DNA of 64,000 nt from Combretum micranthum (taxonomy: Eukaryota; Streptophyta; Magnoliopsida; Myrtales; Combretaceae), in contig JAMXBD010002760.1 in assembly GCA_024138025.1 (NCBI GenBank), positions 62,001 through 126,000 on the forward strand, written 5' to 3'. A model generated the notes under the pieces. The model was given only the letters and a program-made list of their open reading frames with translations, had not been told where the DNA came from and did no database searches. Both the position numbers and the translations under genes were made by a program. How positions within the stretch are numbered: the first letter of the stretch is position 1; the number at the start of each line of letters is the position of its first letter. Positions 1-10,017 of the stretch are shown here, one piece after another.

Positions 1-30
1 AAAAAAAAAAAAAAAAAAAAAAGCTGAAAA

Positions 31-88
31 GAAGCGGGCAAAAACCCGTCTAGAGGAAAACAAGAAAAGAAGCGGGCAAAAACCCGTC
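31..88 (+). repeat. Two copies of a 20-bp hairpin-prone repeat
   Basis: The same 20-bp unit occurs at 31-50 and 69-88. Each copy contains CGGG, a CAAAAA loop and CCCG, so each can form a short stem. It lies in the 3' non-coding part of the retroelement remnant. No function is known to me. Confidence 0.7.
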
Positions 89-477
89 CCTCTAAAGGCT
101 TTGATAAAGAGATATAAAAAGAAAGGAGAAAATCCAAGGGAAAAATTGATACAAAATACTTTCACTTTAGATTGCTATGTTTAAGAGAATAATTGAAGTC
201 TTATATACTTATTAATTGGTGTGTGAAAGGTAACTAGATTTATTTTACTATTGATTGACTTTGCTTTTATTTTGTGACTTTGGAATCTGTTATTAAATGG
301 TGAGGGTAAAGTTTAACTTACTTGGATTAGTTTTAGAATTTTGATTATGGTATACTAGTTACATTTATAAAATAGATTTGAGCAATAGGTATTAAAGCAA
401 GTTGCTATTAATTAATAAATACTAAATGATTTTTCCATTTCTGAGTTATTTGAAATTTTTTTATTGTCCTTAATTAT

Positions 478-515
478 TTGCTTGAGGACAAGCAATGTTT
501 AAGTGTGGGGGAATT
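478..515 (+). promoter_or_regulatory. AGGA-loop hairpin plus polypurine tract
   Basis: A perfect 7-bp stem, TTGCTTG (478-484) and CAAGCAA (489-495), encloses the loop AGGA. AAGTGTGGGGGAATT (501-515) follows directly before the TGATA of the LTR at 516. A purine-rich tract at this position primes plus-strand DNA synthesis in LTR retrotransposons. The hairpin recurs before the tracts at 6970 and 7756. Confidence 0.75.
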
Positions 516-1998
516 TGATAAACCAAATTTATTCCTAAATTATAAGTGCTTAATTATATTTTAATAATCATTTTATTTATTAATATTATGAATTTTGCAC
601 TTAAAATTTTTAATTTGGCTTTCAGGATATTAATGGAGAAAATTTATAAAAGAAAGCAAAACGGGTCAAGAATACAAGATGGAAGACCAAAAGTGTTCAA
701 AATAGCAAGGAAAAGATACATCAGAAGGACACACCAGAAAGACACACCCTGTCAATTCACACTGTCTTTTGAAGAGGAGTGCAGGGGGACAACACATATT
801 GAAACGTCCTATCTTTTTGCTCTGTCTTTTTGACAGAATTTTTATCCTTAAAAGACACGATTTTTTACGAAGGATGGTGACTTCTTGCTTCTTAAAAACA
901 CAATGGTTGGGCATTACAAAGAGACCATTTGGGAGCCAAAAGACACGTAGCTTCATGAAGTATTACAACTCTTCTACCTCAAAATTTCTTTATAAATTGA
1001 AGAAAGGGAGAGAATCACCATACAAAAAAAAAAAAACACACCACACCATACAAGAAGAAACACAATATCAGAAGAGAGAGAGAGAGAGATTCAAAGAGAG
1101 AAATACAACGAAGGCAAGATTCTTGAAGACCCATTTACAACAACAAGTCAAGACTACTCTAGAGGAAAGATTCACAAGTTTTTGGCTTCAATTCTCAAGG
1201 GTGATATCATGATTTCTACTTTTCGTTTCAGATTTCATGTGTTGTCATCAATGACTATGTTAGAGTAAATTTATAGATCTGGGTTTTGTTTAATTCCAAC
1301 ATTATTATGTGAAGAAATTGACTCATAATGAAGGATTGATGTATTTTTGTTCAATTTCATGTTCTTAATTGTGATTAATTTTGTATGACCGGAATACAAT
1401 TTTATGTTTTGATTTTCATTTAAGTTAATCGATAGGTTACTTTTATGAATAGATCTATGTAATTGATGAGATTTGTTTGTAATTCTAGACATAGAATAGC
1501 AAGAATTTTCTGTATAGGATAATTTAAATGGGGTTCATGATCTTTATGCAAATTTAGGTTGCTATTGATTGAGGAGACATCCTAATTGATTAACTTAGGT
1601 TTAGACAAATTGATAGATTCGAAGAATTATCTGTTTAATTAAGGAACTCTACAGCTTAAAGAATTCAATCCAAAATTCATAATTGAGTACCAATGATTCA
1701 TATAATAATTAGGATGTAAAACAAAAATCTAGGTTATTAGTCTTAATTGAATCTTGCCCATTGTTAGAATTTTTATTCATTTTGCTTCTACATAATTTAG
1801 ATTAGTTCATAGTATAATAGTATAAAACCATTTAAATTTGTTGAGTTAGATAGTGGAAATAAAGTTATTACTAGTACTTGCATATCATATTCCCTGAGGA
1901 CGATCCCGATTAATCTCTATATTACATGATAGGTACACTGCCTTTGTGTGAATTTAGAATTAATAGGAGTTATAAATTATAAACTTAGTGTTTTCACA
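516..1998 (+). mobile_element. LTR 1, Athila/Tat-like, about 1.48 kb
   Basis: It begins TGATA right after the polypurine tract. It ends near TTTTCACA, just before retroviral coding sequence begins; the end is set by comparison with the LTR at 7771-9328, which has a similar final 140 bp (an ATTACA..TTGATAGGT-like segment, then AAACT..A..CACA). A TATA box is at 991-997, followed by a purine-rich leader. The region 715-955 upstream of the TATA box carries several AGACAC/GTGTCT words. No primer binding site follows the end, so this is either a 3' LTR fused to a foreign pol fragment or a 5' LTR followed by a deletion. Open frames inside it look like chance. Confidence 0.65.
991..997 (+). promoter_or_regulatory. 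TATA box of LTR 1
   Basis: TATAAAT is followed by a GAGA-rich leader typical of LTR transcripts. It lies roughly in the middle of the LTR, as expected for the U3/R boundary. No transcript evidence is available. Confidence 0.5.
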
Positions 1999-3659
1999 CA
2001 GTCACCCACACAAGAGAATTATACCACAACAGAAAAAGAATTGCTTGCTATAGTATTTGCCTTTGATAAGTTTAGTTCATATCTCATCCTATCAAAAGTG
2101 GTAGTATATACTGACCACTCAGCCTTGAAGTACCTTCTCTCCAAATCTGATGCTAAACCAAGATTGATTAGATGGGTGTTATTGCTCCAAGAATTTGACT
2201 TGGAAATAAGAGATAAAAAAAGAGCCGAAAATTTAGCAGCAGATCACCTATCTAGGTTAGATAACTCACATATGGGAGAGTTGAAAGAGGATGAGATCAA
2301 TGACAAATTTCCAGAGGAAAGTTTATTTGCCATACAAGTAATGGAAGATCAAGGAGTGCCATGGTTTGCTGATATAGCGAACTATTTGGTTGGGAAAGTT
2401 CTTCCCCAAGACTTAGATTCTTATCAAAAGAAAAAGTTCTTTTCGGAGCTAAAACACTATTTTTGGGAAGATCCATACCTTTATAGGATTTGTGCGGATC
2501 AGATTATAAGGCGATGTGTCTCACATGAAGAAGGACAGCAAATTTTGTTCCATTGCCATAGTGGTCCTACGGAGCCATTATAGTGCTAATAGAACAGCAC
2601 AAAAAAGTTTTAGAATCAGGTTTTTATTGGCCAAGTATTTTTAAGGATTCTAATTCATTCATTTTAACTTGTGACTGGTGCCAAAGGACCGGGAACATAT
2701 CAAAGCAGGATGAAATGGCCCAAAATACATATTGGAGTGCTAAGTATTTGACGTCTGGGGGATTGACTTCATGGGACCATTTCCTAGCTCCTATGACAAC
2801 AGGTATGTATTAGTGGCGGTAGATTATGTTTCTAAGTGGGTTGAAGCTTATGTTTCTAAGTGGGTTGAAGCCCAAGCTTTACCTACTAATAATGCCGGGT
2901 AGTGCTCAAGTTTTTAAAAAGATTATTTTCACGGTTTGGAGCACCCAAGGCTTTAATTAGTGACAGGGGAACCCACTTTTGTAATAGTCAAATTGAGAAG
3001 GTGTTGAAAAGATATGGTGTTCACCATAGGCTAGCCACTCCGTATCACCCCCAAACTAGTGGCCAAGTAGAAGTCTCAAATAGGGAACTGAAAAGAATAT
3101 TAAAGAAAACAGTGGCTCATAATCGCAAGGATTGGGTTGAGAAGTTGGATGATGCTTTGTGGGCATACCGAACAACCTATAAAACACCTTAGGCACTACA
3201 CCTTATAGGTTAGTGTATGGTAAAGCATGCCACCTACCTGTTGAAATTGAACATAACGCTTATTGGGCGATTAAGACTGCAAATTTGGATTTAGAGGCTG
3301 CTGGTAGGAATAGGAGATTGCAAATCAATGAATTGGATGAGTGGAGATCTATAGCCTATGAGAACAATAGGATCTACAAGGAAAGGATAAAGAAATTGCA
3401 TGATTCTCGTATAAAGTGTCCTAAACAGTTAAGAGAGGGAGACTCAGTATTGTTATATAATTAGAGATTAAGGTTGTTCCCAGGTAAACTTAGATCTAGG
3501 TGATCTGGACCGTTTACTGTCAAAAGAATTTTTCCATATGGAACAGTAGAGGTCACACACCCGGAGAAAGGAACTTTTAAGGTCAATGGTCAGAGATTAA
3601 AAATTTATCATGAAAAAGTTGACATGGATGAAGGTAGGGAGGAGTTAAGGCTTCTCTAA
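1999..3659 (+). pseudogene. Ty3/gypsy (Athila-like) pol fragment: RNase H and integrase
   Basis: Recognisable coding begins abruptly inside RNase H (TTTEKELLA, then [11 protein letters not shown] around 2107-2140 and ADHLSRL around 2239-2259); gag, protease and reverse transcriptase are missing. Integrase follows: a zinc-binding region with CHS (about 2555) and CDWC (about 2670), although its second His segment is lost at an in-frame stop near 2581. The DDE core has IDFMGPF (D codon 2765-2767), SDRGTHF (D codon 2962-2964) and GQVEVSNRE (E codon 3070-3072, the normal 35-residue gap). The C-terminal part ([10 protein letters not shown]) runs into a GPF/FPYG chromatin-interaction-like segment at about 3500-3555 and stops at 3657-3659. 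At least four stops or frameshifts break it. Family motifs place it in the Athila/Tat branch; the exact lineage is inferred from the env-like frame downstream. Confidence 0.88.
2825..2872 (+). repeat. 24-bp tandem duplication within the integrase core
   Basis: Two adjacent 24-bp units (2825-2848 and 2849-2872) differ only at the last base. They encode YVSKWVEA twice, between the first and second catalytic Asp codons. It is in frame, but would lengthen a normally fixed-length part of the fold. Confidence 0.9.
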
Positions 3660-3857
3660 GTAGAAAATTGTTTGTGAAGTATTGACAATTGTCAAGCTAG
3701 AGACAATAAACTAGCATGTATTGTATTGTTATATGGATGTTACACTAAGTTCTATTATTATCTCTTTATATGTGTGTTTAATAGATTTTCTATGTATTTA
3801 TCTGTGTATGACATATATATATATATGTATGTTTATGAGTATATAAGTATGCATGTG

Positions 3858-3888
<31 letters not shown>

Positions 3889-3904
3889 GAGAGAGAGGAA
3901 TCAC
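3660..3904. other. AT-rich spacer with TA microsatellites
   Basis: No coding signal is seen. It contains short TA runs near 3811-3826 and 3870-3884 and a run of A. It separates the integrase stop from the palindrome array. Confidence 0.6.
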
Positions 3905-3911
3905 GCTGATA

Positions 3912-4275
3912 TGTACGGGCGTACATTAATAGTCAGGGAAGGGTCAAGTGCAAACAGAAGCCAGTACGCCCCTCTGTACGGGCGCGATTTTATATAGACT
4001 TGTTCCAAAATGGCACCCAAGATCAGCACGCCCTTTGTATGGGCGTACATAATACAACATGAAGAATGGGCCATTCCAGAGTCTACCAAGGGGTTCTGTA
4101 CGGGCGTACATCATGAAATGTGATGAACTTGTTTTTGTTCCCAAGCCACTACGGTCATGTGTACGGGGGTACACAAGCAAGCAAGGGACGCTTAACTAGA
4201 TCAGAATCCAACACACCTCTTGTACGGCCGTGCAACCCTTCAGTCAGGTAAGTTTGTTCAACTTGTACGGCCATA
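3912..4275. repeat. Array of seven TGTACG..CGTACA near-palindromes, about 62-bp pitch
   Basis: The motif TGTACG-NN-CGTACA and variants starts at 3912, 3975, 4036, 4097, 4160, 4221 and 4264, giving steps of 63, 61, 61, 63, 61 and 43 bp. The motif is GC-rich while the sequence between is AT-rich and shows little similarity from unit to unit. Several units also carry a partial inverted copy (AGTACGCCC or AGCACGCCC) just before the main motif. The array stops about 12 bp before a TATA-like run. The same motif recurs at 7987-8210 and 49910-50140. Confidence 0.9.
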
Positions 4276-4286
4276 CTTCCAGGTTT

Positions 4287-4315
4287 GTATATACTTATAT
4301 ATATATATATATATC
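4287..4315 (+). promoter_or_regulatory. TATA-rich promoter-like segment after the array
   Basis: A run of TATATA is followed by a pyrimidine-rich leader (TCTCTCCCACTCTCTC near 4370) and, 150 bp on, a consensus splice donor. This is the arrangement of an LTR-type promoter and leader, here between pol and the env-like frame. It may be an internal promoter or the remnant of a nested LTR. Confidence 0.4.
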
Positions 4316-4464
4316 CTCTGTTTGACTTCATTTTAAAACCCATTGTCTTTACATTTCATTCCTTCGTGTCTCTCCCACTCTCTCAATACAACTCGAATAC
4401 TAAGGGCTATAATTTTTTTTTACCCAAGTCTTTTTTAGCACCACTACATTCGATCCAAAGACAG

Positions 4465-5271
4465 GTATGAATTCTTCCTTCACTATTCTTGTCTTGTATT
4501 TGTTGTTAATGTTATAAGATTAAGGTTAAGTCGTTTTGTACATACTCATTGTTAGGATTATAACTTTCTTTTGGAATCATTTTATGTTAATTCAATAGAG
4601 TTGTACATTGCTTTTGTTATATTGAAATCTATTAACCCTAATTTCAACGACATGTTCATGTAAACCCTAACATTGTAACATTCCTATATAGTAGTATTGA
4701 TTCGAAATTTGAAATTCCTAACCCATGAATTAGGTGTTTTGATTTGAATAACTTCTATTGCGATTGGATTGTATTAGGGAGTGATTACAATGTTGGTTCA
4801 TCACAAAAGAATATGAGATTGAAACATGCTCATAAAGTGTTTGTTGAAATGCCAATACTTAGAACATGTCCATTTTTCTTTCAATCGAGTCACATATTTC
4901 TACATTATGCTTAATTCATCTTATTAATTTGATTTTCTCAATAAGACTCCATTGTTTTGTGGATTGTTCATATCTAAATGTTTTTCATATTTCTTAAATA
5001 ATCACATATGGTGGATGGAATGTTTGTTAGATACTTGGATAAAACAACCCTTCACAAATGCTACCTTTGAACTAATATGTAATATCTATGTACTAAGGTG
5101 AGTTTATGTGAGGATAACTACTCCAATGATAATAGGAATTACATAGTGGTGGATGTTAAGTAATATCTTAGTTTTAGTATCTAGAGTTGTTGTAGTATCA
5201 AGTTGTTTGAGGGGTTATTAGGATAATTCTGAAATAAACGTTTTGATGAATTTAAATCTATTTCTTTTCAG
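4465..5271 (+). other. Probable 807-bp intron in the env-like leader
   Basis: ACAG|GTATGA at 4461-4470 matches a 5' splice site. TTTCTTTTCAG ending at 5271 is a strong pyrimidine-rich 3' splice site, and the ATG of the env-like frame begins two bases later, at 5274. The stretch between is AT-rich and non-coding. Athila-type 3' frames are thought to be made from spliced messages; splicing here is an inference from the site sequences. Confidence 0.45.
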
Positions 5272-5273
5272 GT

Positions 5274-6674
5274 ATGGCTCCTAAGAAAAGTAATCCTAAA
5301 CCCTCACAAAATGCCACTCAACAACCTAAGCGGCCCCGAATGAAATATGCAAAGAATGCTGGCTCCTCTAGCACCTCTGTTCCAATTCCTCCAGGATTAG
5401 GATTAAAAGTTGAACACCAACCAGCTTATCAACAATTTCATCAGAAAAAGGTGATCAAGCCCAATGGGATTTTAGATTGGGATGAATTGAAGGCATATGG
5501 GTTGGTGCCGGCAATGAGACGATTGCTACAAGATCCCGCTTGGTTGAGGCTTTTTAGCCTTCAAGAAACGGCTTACCAGGTTACGACCTTAGCTTTCCTT
5601 ACATCCTATTCTATAGAGAAGCGGAATATAGGTAGAATGCTGAAATTTAAGGTGAACTTTTATGCATTTGGAGCATATCATTCCATTTCAATGAGGAAGT
5701 TCATAAAAGCTATGGGTCTATATACGAAGAAGAGATGAATGACCCGGAGTTTAATTCTTTGCCTATATTGATGCCTTCGGGAGTTACAATAGAAGAAGTT
5801 TGGCAGTCAATTTCTAGGGAAAAAGTTTTCAGACCAAGCCGAACCAAGGCATCCACTATGCTTTGGACAAGTCACCGAGTGTTCCATTACATCTTGGCTA
5901 AGACACTAAATTCTAAGATGGACACTGTGGGTACGGTTACAAAGGAAGATATCTTGCCTTTGACGAGTGTTATTCGGTCTTACAAGGTCAATGTTGGAGT
6001 GTTGGTAGCCTATGCAATCAAACGCCAAGCTGGGTCGAAGATGAATGGAATATATGTGGGTCAAATGATCACCCGTGTTTTGAAGAATTCGAAGCTTTGG
6101 CCTAAAAGTTCTTCTCAAAAACCAAAGGATGGAGTGGCACAATCCAAGGGGATCACACATGCTCCATTTCAGCAATGGGGAACTGCCTAAGGTTGATTAT
6201 CCTTATTTTGATGCTGAAGCACCTGGAGCTCAGCCACAGTTAGCATCCCACTCGAGTTTTTCAGTTGGGAATTTAGCACATTTGGAGGCTGATGTGGCAG
6301 TTATCAAGGCCGATGTAGCGGAAATTAAAAAGAACCAAAATATTATAATAAATTTGCTAACAAAATTGGCCGAACATGCAGGATTAGCGATCTCCTCTTG
6401 TTTTAGTGGGGCCTCCAGACCTGAGCAACCAAGAGGGACCTTCCAAGCTCCAGTGCACCACCAGTATCCCAAGAAGATATCCTCCTGTCACTGAGCAAGG
6501 GGATCCACTAGCAGGGTTGGATTTAGAGGCCCTGAAAGTAGGGGAATTCTATGAAGTTCTGATGAATCGTCTAGTGACGAAGAGATGGAGGAAGAAGGTG
6601 AAGAAGAGGGTGAAACTGATGGAAGTAATTCTTCGGATGATGAAGAAGAAGAGGATGTCGAAATACATTTCTGA
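5274..6674 (+). pseudogene. Athila-type env-like (plant transposon protein) reading frame, frameshifted
   Basis: The start MAPKKS with a basic, Ser/Pro-rich head (5274-5400) leads to a conserved block in frame 1 (GLVPAMRRLLQ.., then VNFYAFGAYHSISMRKF, to 5735). It continues after a shift in a second frame (SREKVFRPSRTKASTMLW, then GSKMNGIYVGQMITRVL, 5735-6130). A return to the first frame (6129-6494) gives a heptad-like coiled-coil segment (LEADVAVIKADVAEIKKNQ). After two more shifts an acidic tail of Ser, Asp and Glu (6570-6671) ends at TGA 6672-6674. This order (basic head, two globular blocks, coiled coil, acidic tail) fits the 3' frame of Athila-lineage elements, often filed as a putative plant transposon protein. 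Its biochemical role is not established. Four or more frameshifts show it is dead. Confidence 0.78.
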
Positions 6675-6943
6675 TTTTATTTCATTTTCCAGGACCTAAT
6701 GACTCATGCTGTTTTTAGTTTTTGGTTATAATTCTGTGCATTCAACTATGTTTAATGCTTTTATTTATCTTGATTATTGCTGTATTGATGGCACAGCCTT
6801 TCATTTTGATCATGGTTTTGGATGATGTACATGCTGAAATTCCATGAATGTAAAGACAGTTTCGGAAACAAATCGGCCTACGAAATTCAGGGGAGTTCAC
6901 TTCTCATTGCTACTTTTTTTTTTTATTTCCTTTTATCATAATT
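6675..6943. other. Non-coding spacer after the env-like frame
   Basis: It is AT-rich and contains a T run at 6915-6924. Nothing further is recognised. Confidence 0.5.
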
Positions 6944-6985
6944 GAGACATTGAGGACAATGTCTCTAATAAGTGTGGGGAAGGGA
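6944..6985 (+). promoter_or_regulatory. AGGA-loop hairpin and purine tract, second type
   Basis: A perfect 9-bp stem, GAGACATTG (6944-6952) and CAATGTCTC (6957-6965), encloses AGGA. It is followed by AAGTGTGGGGAAGGGAG. Another inverted repeat, AGCATGC-AA-GCATGCT (6985-7000), comes next. The layout equals the hairpin plus polypurine tract at 478 and 7732, but with a different stem. Confidence 0.7.
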
Positions 6986-7731
6986 GCATGCAAGCATGCT
7001 AAATGAAGTGTTTGTCTTAAATGATGATAATGAATGCTTGTTAAGACTTATCTCTACACTTGAGTAATGAAAGCTGTTTTATTGTGGTGTTGATGATTTC
7101 AAAAGTGCTGGAATAATGAAGATCTTAGAAGCTAAGATGCAATTGTTTCTAAAGTTATATTAGCAATGTAAAATCGTAATGGGGTAGTCTTACTCATTAA
7201 TTTAGAATTTTACATCTAAATAACATATGACTACAAGTGTATTATCAATAATTACTACTGCCATTAAGTAGCATGAAGAGAATAATGAAATGAATTACCA
7301 TTAGTGTACAGTTCAAATGATACTTATCACTTGATGATTTCTCCAATTTTATTAATTTTTCTCTCATTTTTAAAAAAAATCATCAATTAAAGGAGAGAAA
7401 AATATATATAAAGGAGAGAAATTCAGGGGATTGGTTGATGTCTATGCTGTCACTAAGGGATTAAACTCAATGATTGGTCGTAATATTTAGTTTGAAAACT
7501 AATGATATAAGAGATGGAATATCTGAATTATTACTTGTGGTCATGTGTCTATTTTTATGTTAAAAATCTAACTTAAATAATGAGAATAAAGATTGACTCA
7601 TTATGATTAGCTTTGAAACTCTAGCCTAAGGAATAAAGCATTTAAGAGTAGATAAAATGAAATCATTTAAACCCAGCATTAAAATAGTTACACCATGAGT
7701 ATTATATGTTTTTCAATTGTTTTATCAGCTT
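6986..7731. other. Non-coding 3' internal region
   Basis: AT-rich sequence without coding signal lies between two hairpin/polypurine modules. Short runs of A and TA occur at 7370-7410. It could be 3' untranslated region of the env-like transcript, or an LTR remnant that began after the first tract. Confidence 0.45.
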
Positions 7732-7770
7732 CTTGCTTGAGGACAAGCAAGGCTTAAGTGTGGGGATATT
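7732..7770 (+). promoter_or_regulatory. AGGA-loop hairpin plus polypurine tract of LTR 2
   Basis: An 8-bp perfect stem, CTTGCTTG (7732-7739) and CAAGCAAG (7744-7751), encloses AGGA. AAGTGTGGGGATATT (7756-7770) precedes the TGATAG of the LTR at 7771. It is nearly the same as the module at 478-515. Confidence 0.78.
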
Positions 7771-7986
7771 TGATAGGCACAATTTATCATCATTTTAAAT
7801 AGCAAATTGGGTCTATTTTATGGTATATTGATGGGATTCTTAACATATTAGGTACTTAATTAATGTATATATATATATATATATATTTCAGGTCAATTTT
7901 GAACACATTTGTAATACAAGGAAGAAATATGTGGAGAATCCAATCAAATTCAAGCAAAGGAGCAAGAAGCACAAAGGGAGTCCAGA

Positions 7987-8210
7987 TGTACGGCTGTGCA
8001 ATTATCAAAATGAAAAAAAAAAAACGAAGGCAGTGGCTAGTACGGGGTCTTGTACGCCCGTACATGAAGTGATGAGGAAGGAAAATGAAGGGGATTCATA
8101 CTTGTACGCCCGTACACACTTGAAGAATGATTCCAGTACTTAGTACACCCTTTTGTACGCCCGTGCAAGATGGAAAGTTATCAGAGAATTGTGCATTGTA
8201 CGATCGTGAC
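7987..8210. repeat. Five TGTACG..CGTACA near-palindromes in LTR 2
   Basis: Motif starts are 7987, 8051, 8103, 8154 and 8197 (steps 64, 52, 51, 43 bp). The central pair differs (GG-type to CC or AT) while the arms TGTACG/CGTACA or CGTGCA remain. The spacers are unlike each other. The array lies in U3, about 130 bp before the TATA box. Confidence 0.88.
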
Positions 8211-8333
8211 TCTAGGAAATGGGTTATTAATATTTTCTTACGTGTTCTTGAAACAGTATGACTGTTGAACACTAGAAAGAAAAGTAGTTTGTTTTAGTAA
8301 AAAGTCGTGTTTTTAGACACCACACCCATTGAA

Positions 8334-8340
8334 TATAAAG
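8334..8340 (+). promoter_or_regulatory. TATA box of LTR 2
   Basis: TATAAAG sits within GAATATAAAGGAAG and is followed at 8420-8445 by a GAGAGA-containing leader. Its place in the LTR matches the TATA box of LTR 1. Confidence 0.5.
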
Positions 8341-9855
8341 GAAGCGGGATTCATTCTGATGATCATATCATATACTTAAAAGAAGAAAATCTAGGAGTGA
8401 GTGGAAGTATAGTTGGGATTCCAAGAAGAACTCGAGAGAGAGACTTGGATCCAAGTGTTCGTGTGTGTACAAACATCTACGTTATCATAATTCAAAAGGG
8501 GTTTTCATTTTCTTTTCTGATCTTATTCTTATTGTATGTGTCATTCCATTGTCATTATGTTGTTCCATGTTTGTGTTCATAACCCAGCATGCATGAATAG
8601 TAATTAGGGCGTTACGAAGTCATATTAACATAAATTGTATATGTATTTGTTATTGATCTTTTTAATTACGAATTTCTAGTGATGGGTCTTCAATAAAGTT
8701 AGGAAATTGTAGTGCACGACATGATCATACATCAGATCTCGATGAAAAATGTTGAGAAACAATTCCATCGAGTAGATCTAAATCACTAGAACAAATTACT
8801 CCTGGTAATAGAGATATTATTAGGAAATTTGCTGCATGTTTAAGGAGATTTTAGGATAATTAGAATAATCTAAAGCAATTCTGCTTTGTCCATCTTTTAA
8901 GAGAGATTTTAATAGATGCAAATGGAATTAGAATTGGTTTATTATGAGAATAAGAATCATGAATTGAGAATCTCTGCAGATAAGTACTTAAAAGGATGAT
9001 TTGTATTGTAGTTCATGTTGATATGATGGAGTAACCTTGTCTTATTGTGAATTAAATTGTATTAAAGTTGTGTTTTGCATAATAATTTAGTGAACCTGTG
9101 TAATTAATATCGTTTAGTTGTTAGTTATAGATTAAATTTAGATAATCCAATCTACTTGATCGCTAGATAATAAACAAGAGGGTGAGTAATAGTACTTGTC
9201 AAGGCCCCGAAGAATACGACCTTATAAGCCATTCCTATATTACAATTGATAGGTGCACTTGCCTACTGTTGATCTGATATTAGGAAAGAATTATTGGATA
9301 TTAATTATTAAACTAAGATCTGAACACACCAAGTATGTACTTTTAAGATGTAGAAAACACTGTCTAACATTCTCATTGTTTAGCACATTTTCTATTCCTA
9401 CTTGTGATGTTATTTTGAGGACCTAAGACAATAATTAGTTGTTTTTCTTTTATTATTGGGATACATTACCTCATGTTGCATGATAATTAAGGGATCTTTT
9501 ATAGTCCCACGAACTAGATTGTCTAGTCAATCATCTTACCATTAAGATGAATATGGAAGTTAATAATGTGTAAAATATTTTAATAGCACACTGATGGTTA
9601 AGTGCGAACGTAGGCTATTGAATAACCTTTAGGATCAATCCCACAAATATGAGAATGGGATGATAGAATTTTCTCAATAAGTATTGCAGTTACCCACCCA
9701 TGGTATGTGTTTTGAAGATTCCAAAGGATGTGAGGAGTTCATGTCCATATTTGTGATATTTTTAAGGCATTTAGTTATTAGAAAGATTGTATCTGGAGGG
9801 TGTATGTAACTAACATATGCTGAGGTATAACTCCTGTGCTTTGATGTTTATTCAG

Positions 9856-10017
9856 GTGTCCTGTTTCAAGATTGTTGTGACCCTTTCAGGCATATTTGTC
9901 ATACACAATATTTTTAATCTTGTATTTGTGTTGGCAATGATGGCCTTTATCTTTTTCTTTATTAATGAGCATGAAGCGAGCAAGGTGTATAAGAGATTAA
10001 TTGAAGAAACTCTAGAG
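9856..10017 (+). pseudogene. Exon-like conserved segment in foldback left arm, copy 1
   Basis: 162 bp (54 codons, open) lie between an acceptor-like TTATTCAG and a donor-like GAG|GTA. It encodes a hydrophobic stretch (VVTLSGIFVIH..LVFVLAMMA) followed by a charged tail (NEHEASKVYKR..EETLE). The same segment occurs in six arms in the window. I do not recognise the protein. A captured host exon, possibly of a membrane protein, is the simplest reading; chance conservation by recent duplication is the alternative. Confidence 0.4.

Larger units (their letters stand above)
1..515 (+). mobile_element. 3' internal remnant of a Ty3/gypsy-type retrotransposon
   Basis: This is non-coding AT-rich sequence that ends in a hairpin, a purine-rich tract and an LTR start, the order expected at the 3' end of a plant Ty3/gypsy internal region. 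It opens with 22 consecutive A residues at the window edge. No coding frame with recognisable retroviral motifs is visible. The assignment rests on the tract and LTR that follow; the rest of the element lies outside the window. Confidence 0.6.
7771..9328 (+). mobile_element. LTR 2, Athila-like, about 1.56 kb
   Basis: It starts TGATAG after the polypurine tract and ends near GAACACA, where the foldback copy begins. It contains a TGTACG palindrome array (7987-8210), a TATA box (8334-8340) and a GA-rich leader. Its last 140 bp resemble the end of LTR 1. It is the likely 3' LTR of the element that carries the env-like frame. I could not identify a target site duplication, because the 5' side of that element is rearranged. 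Confidence 0.68.

Noticed and set aside
769..1212. 147-codon frame in LTR 1
   Set aside because: It spans the TATA box and leader of the LTR, is rich in Lys/Arg/Thr from GA repeats, and has no family motif.
3912..4275. CRISPR-like regular repeats with unlike spacers
   Set aside because: The units are short near-palindromes with variable steps in plant retrotransposon DNA; there is no constant repeat of CRISPR length and no cas gene.
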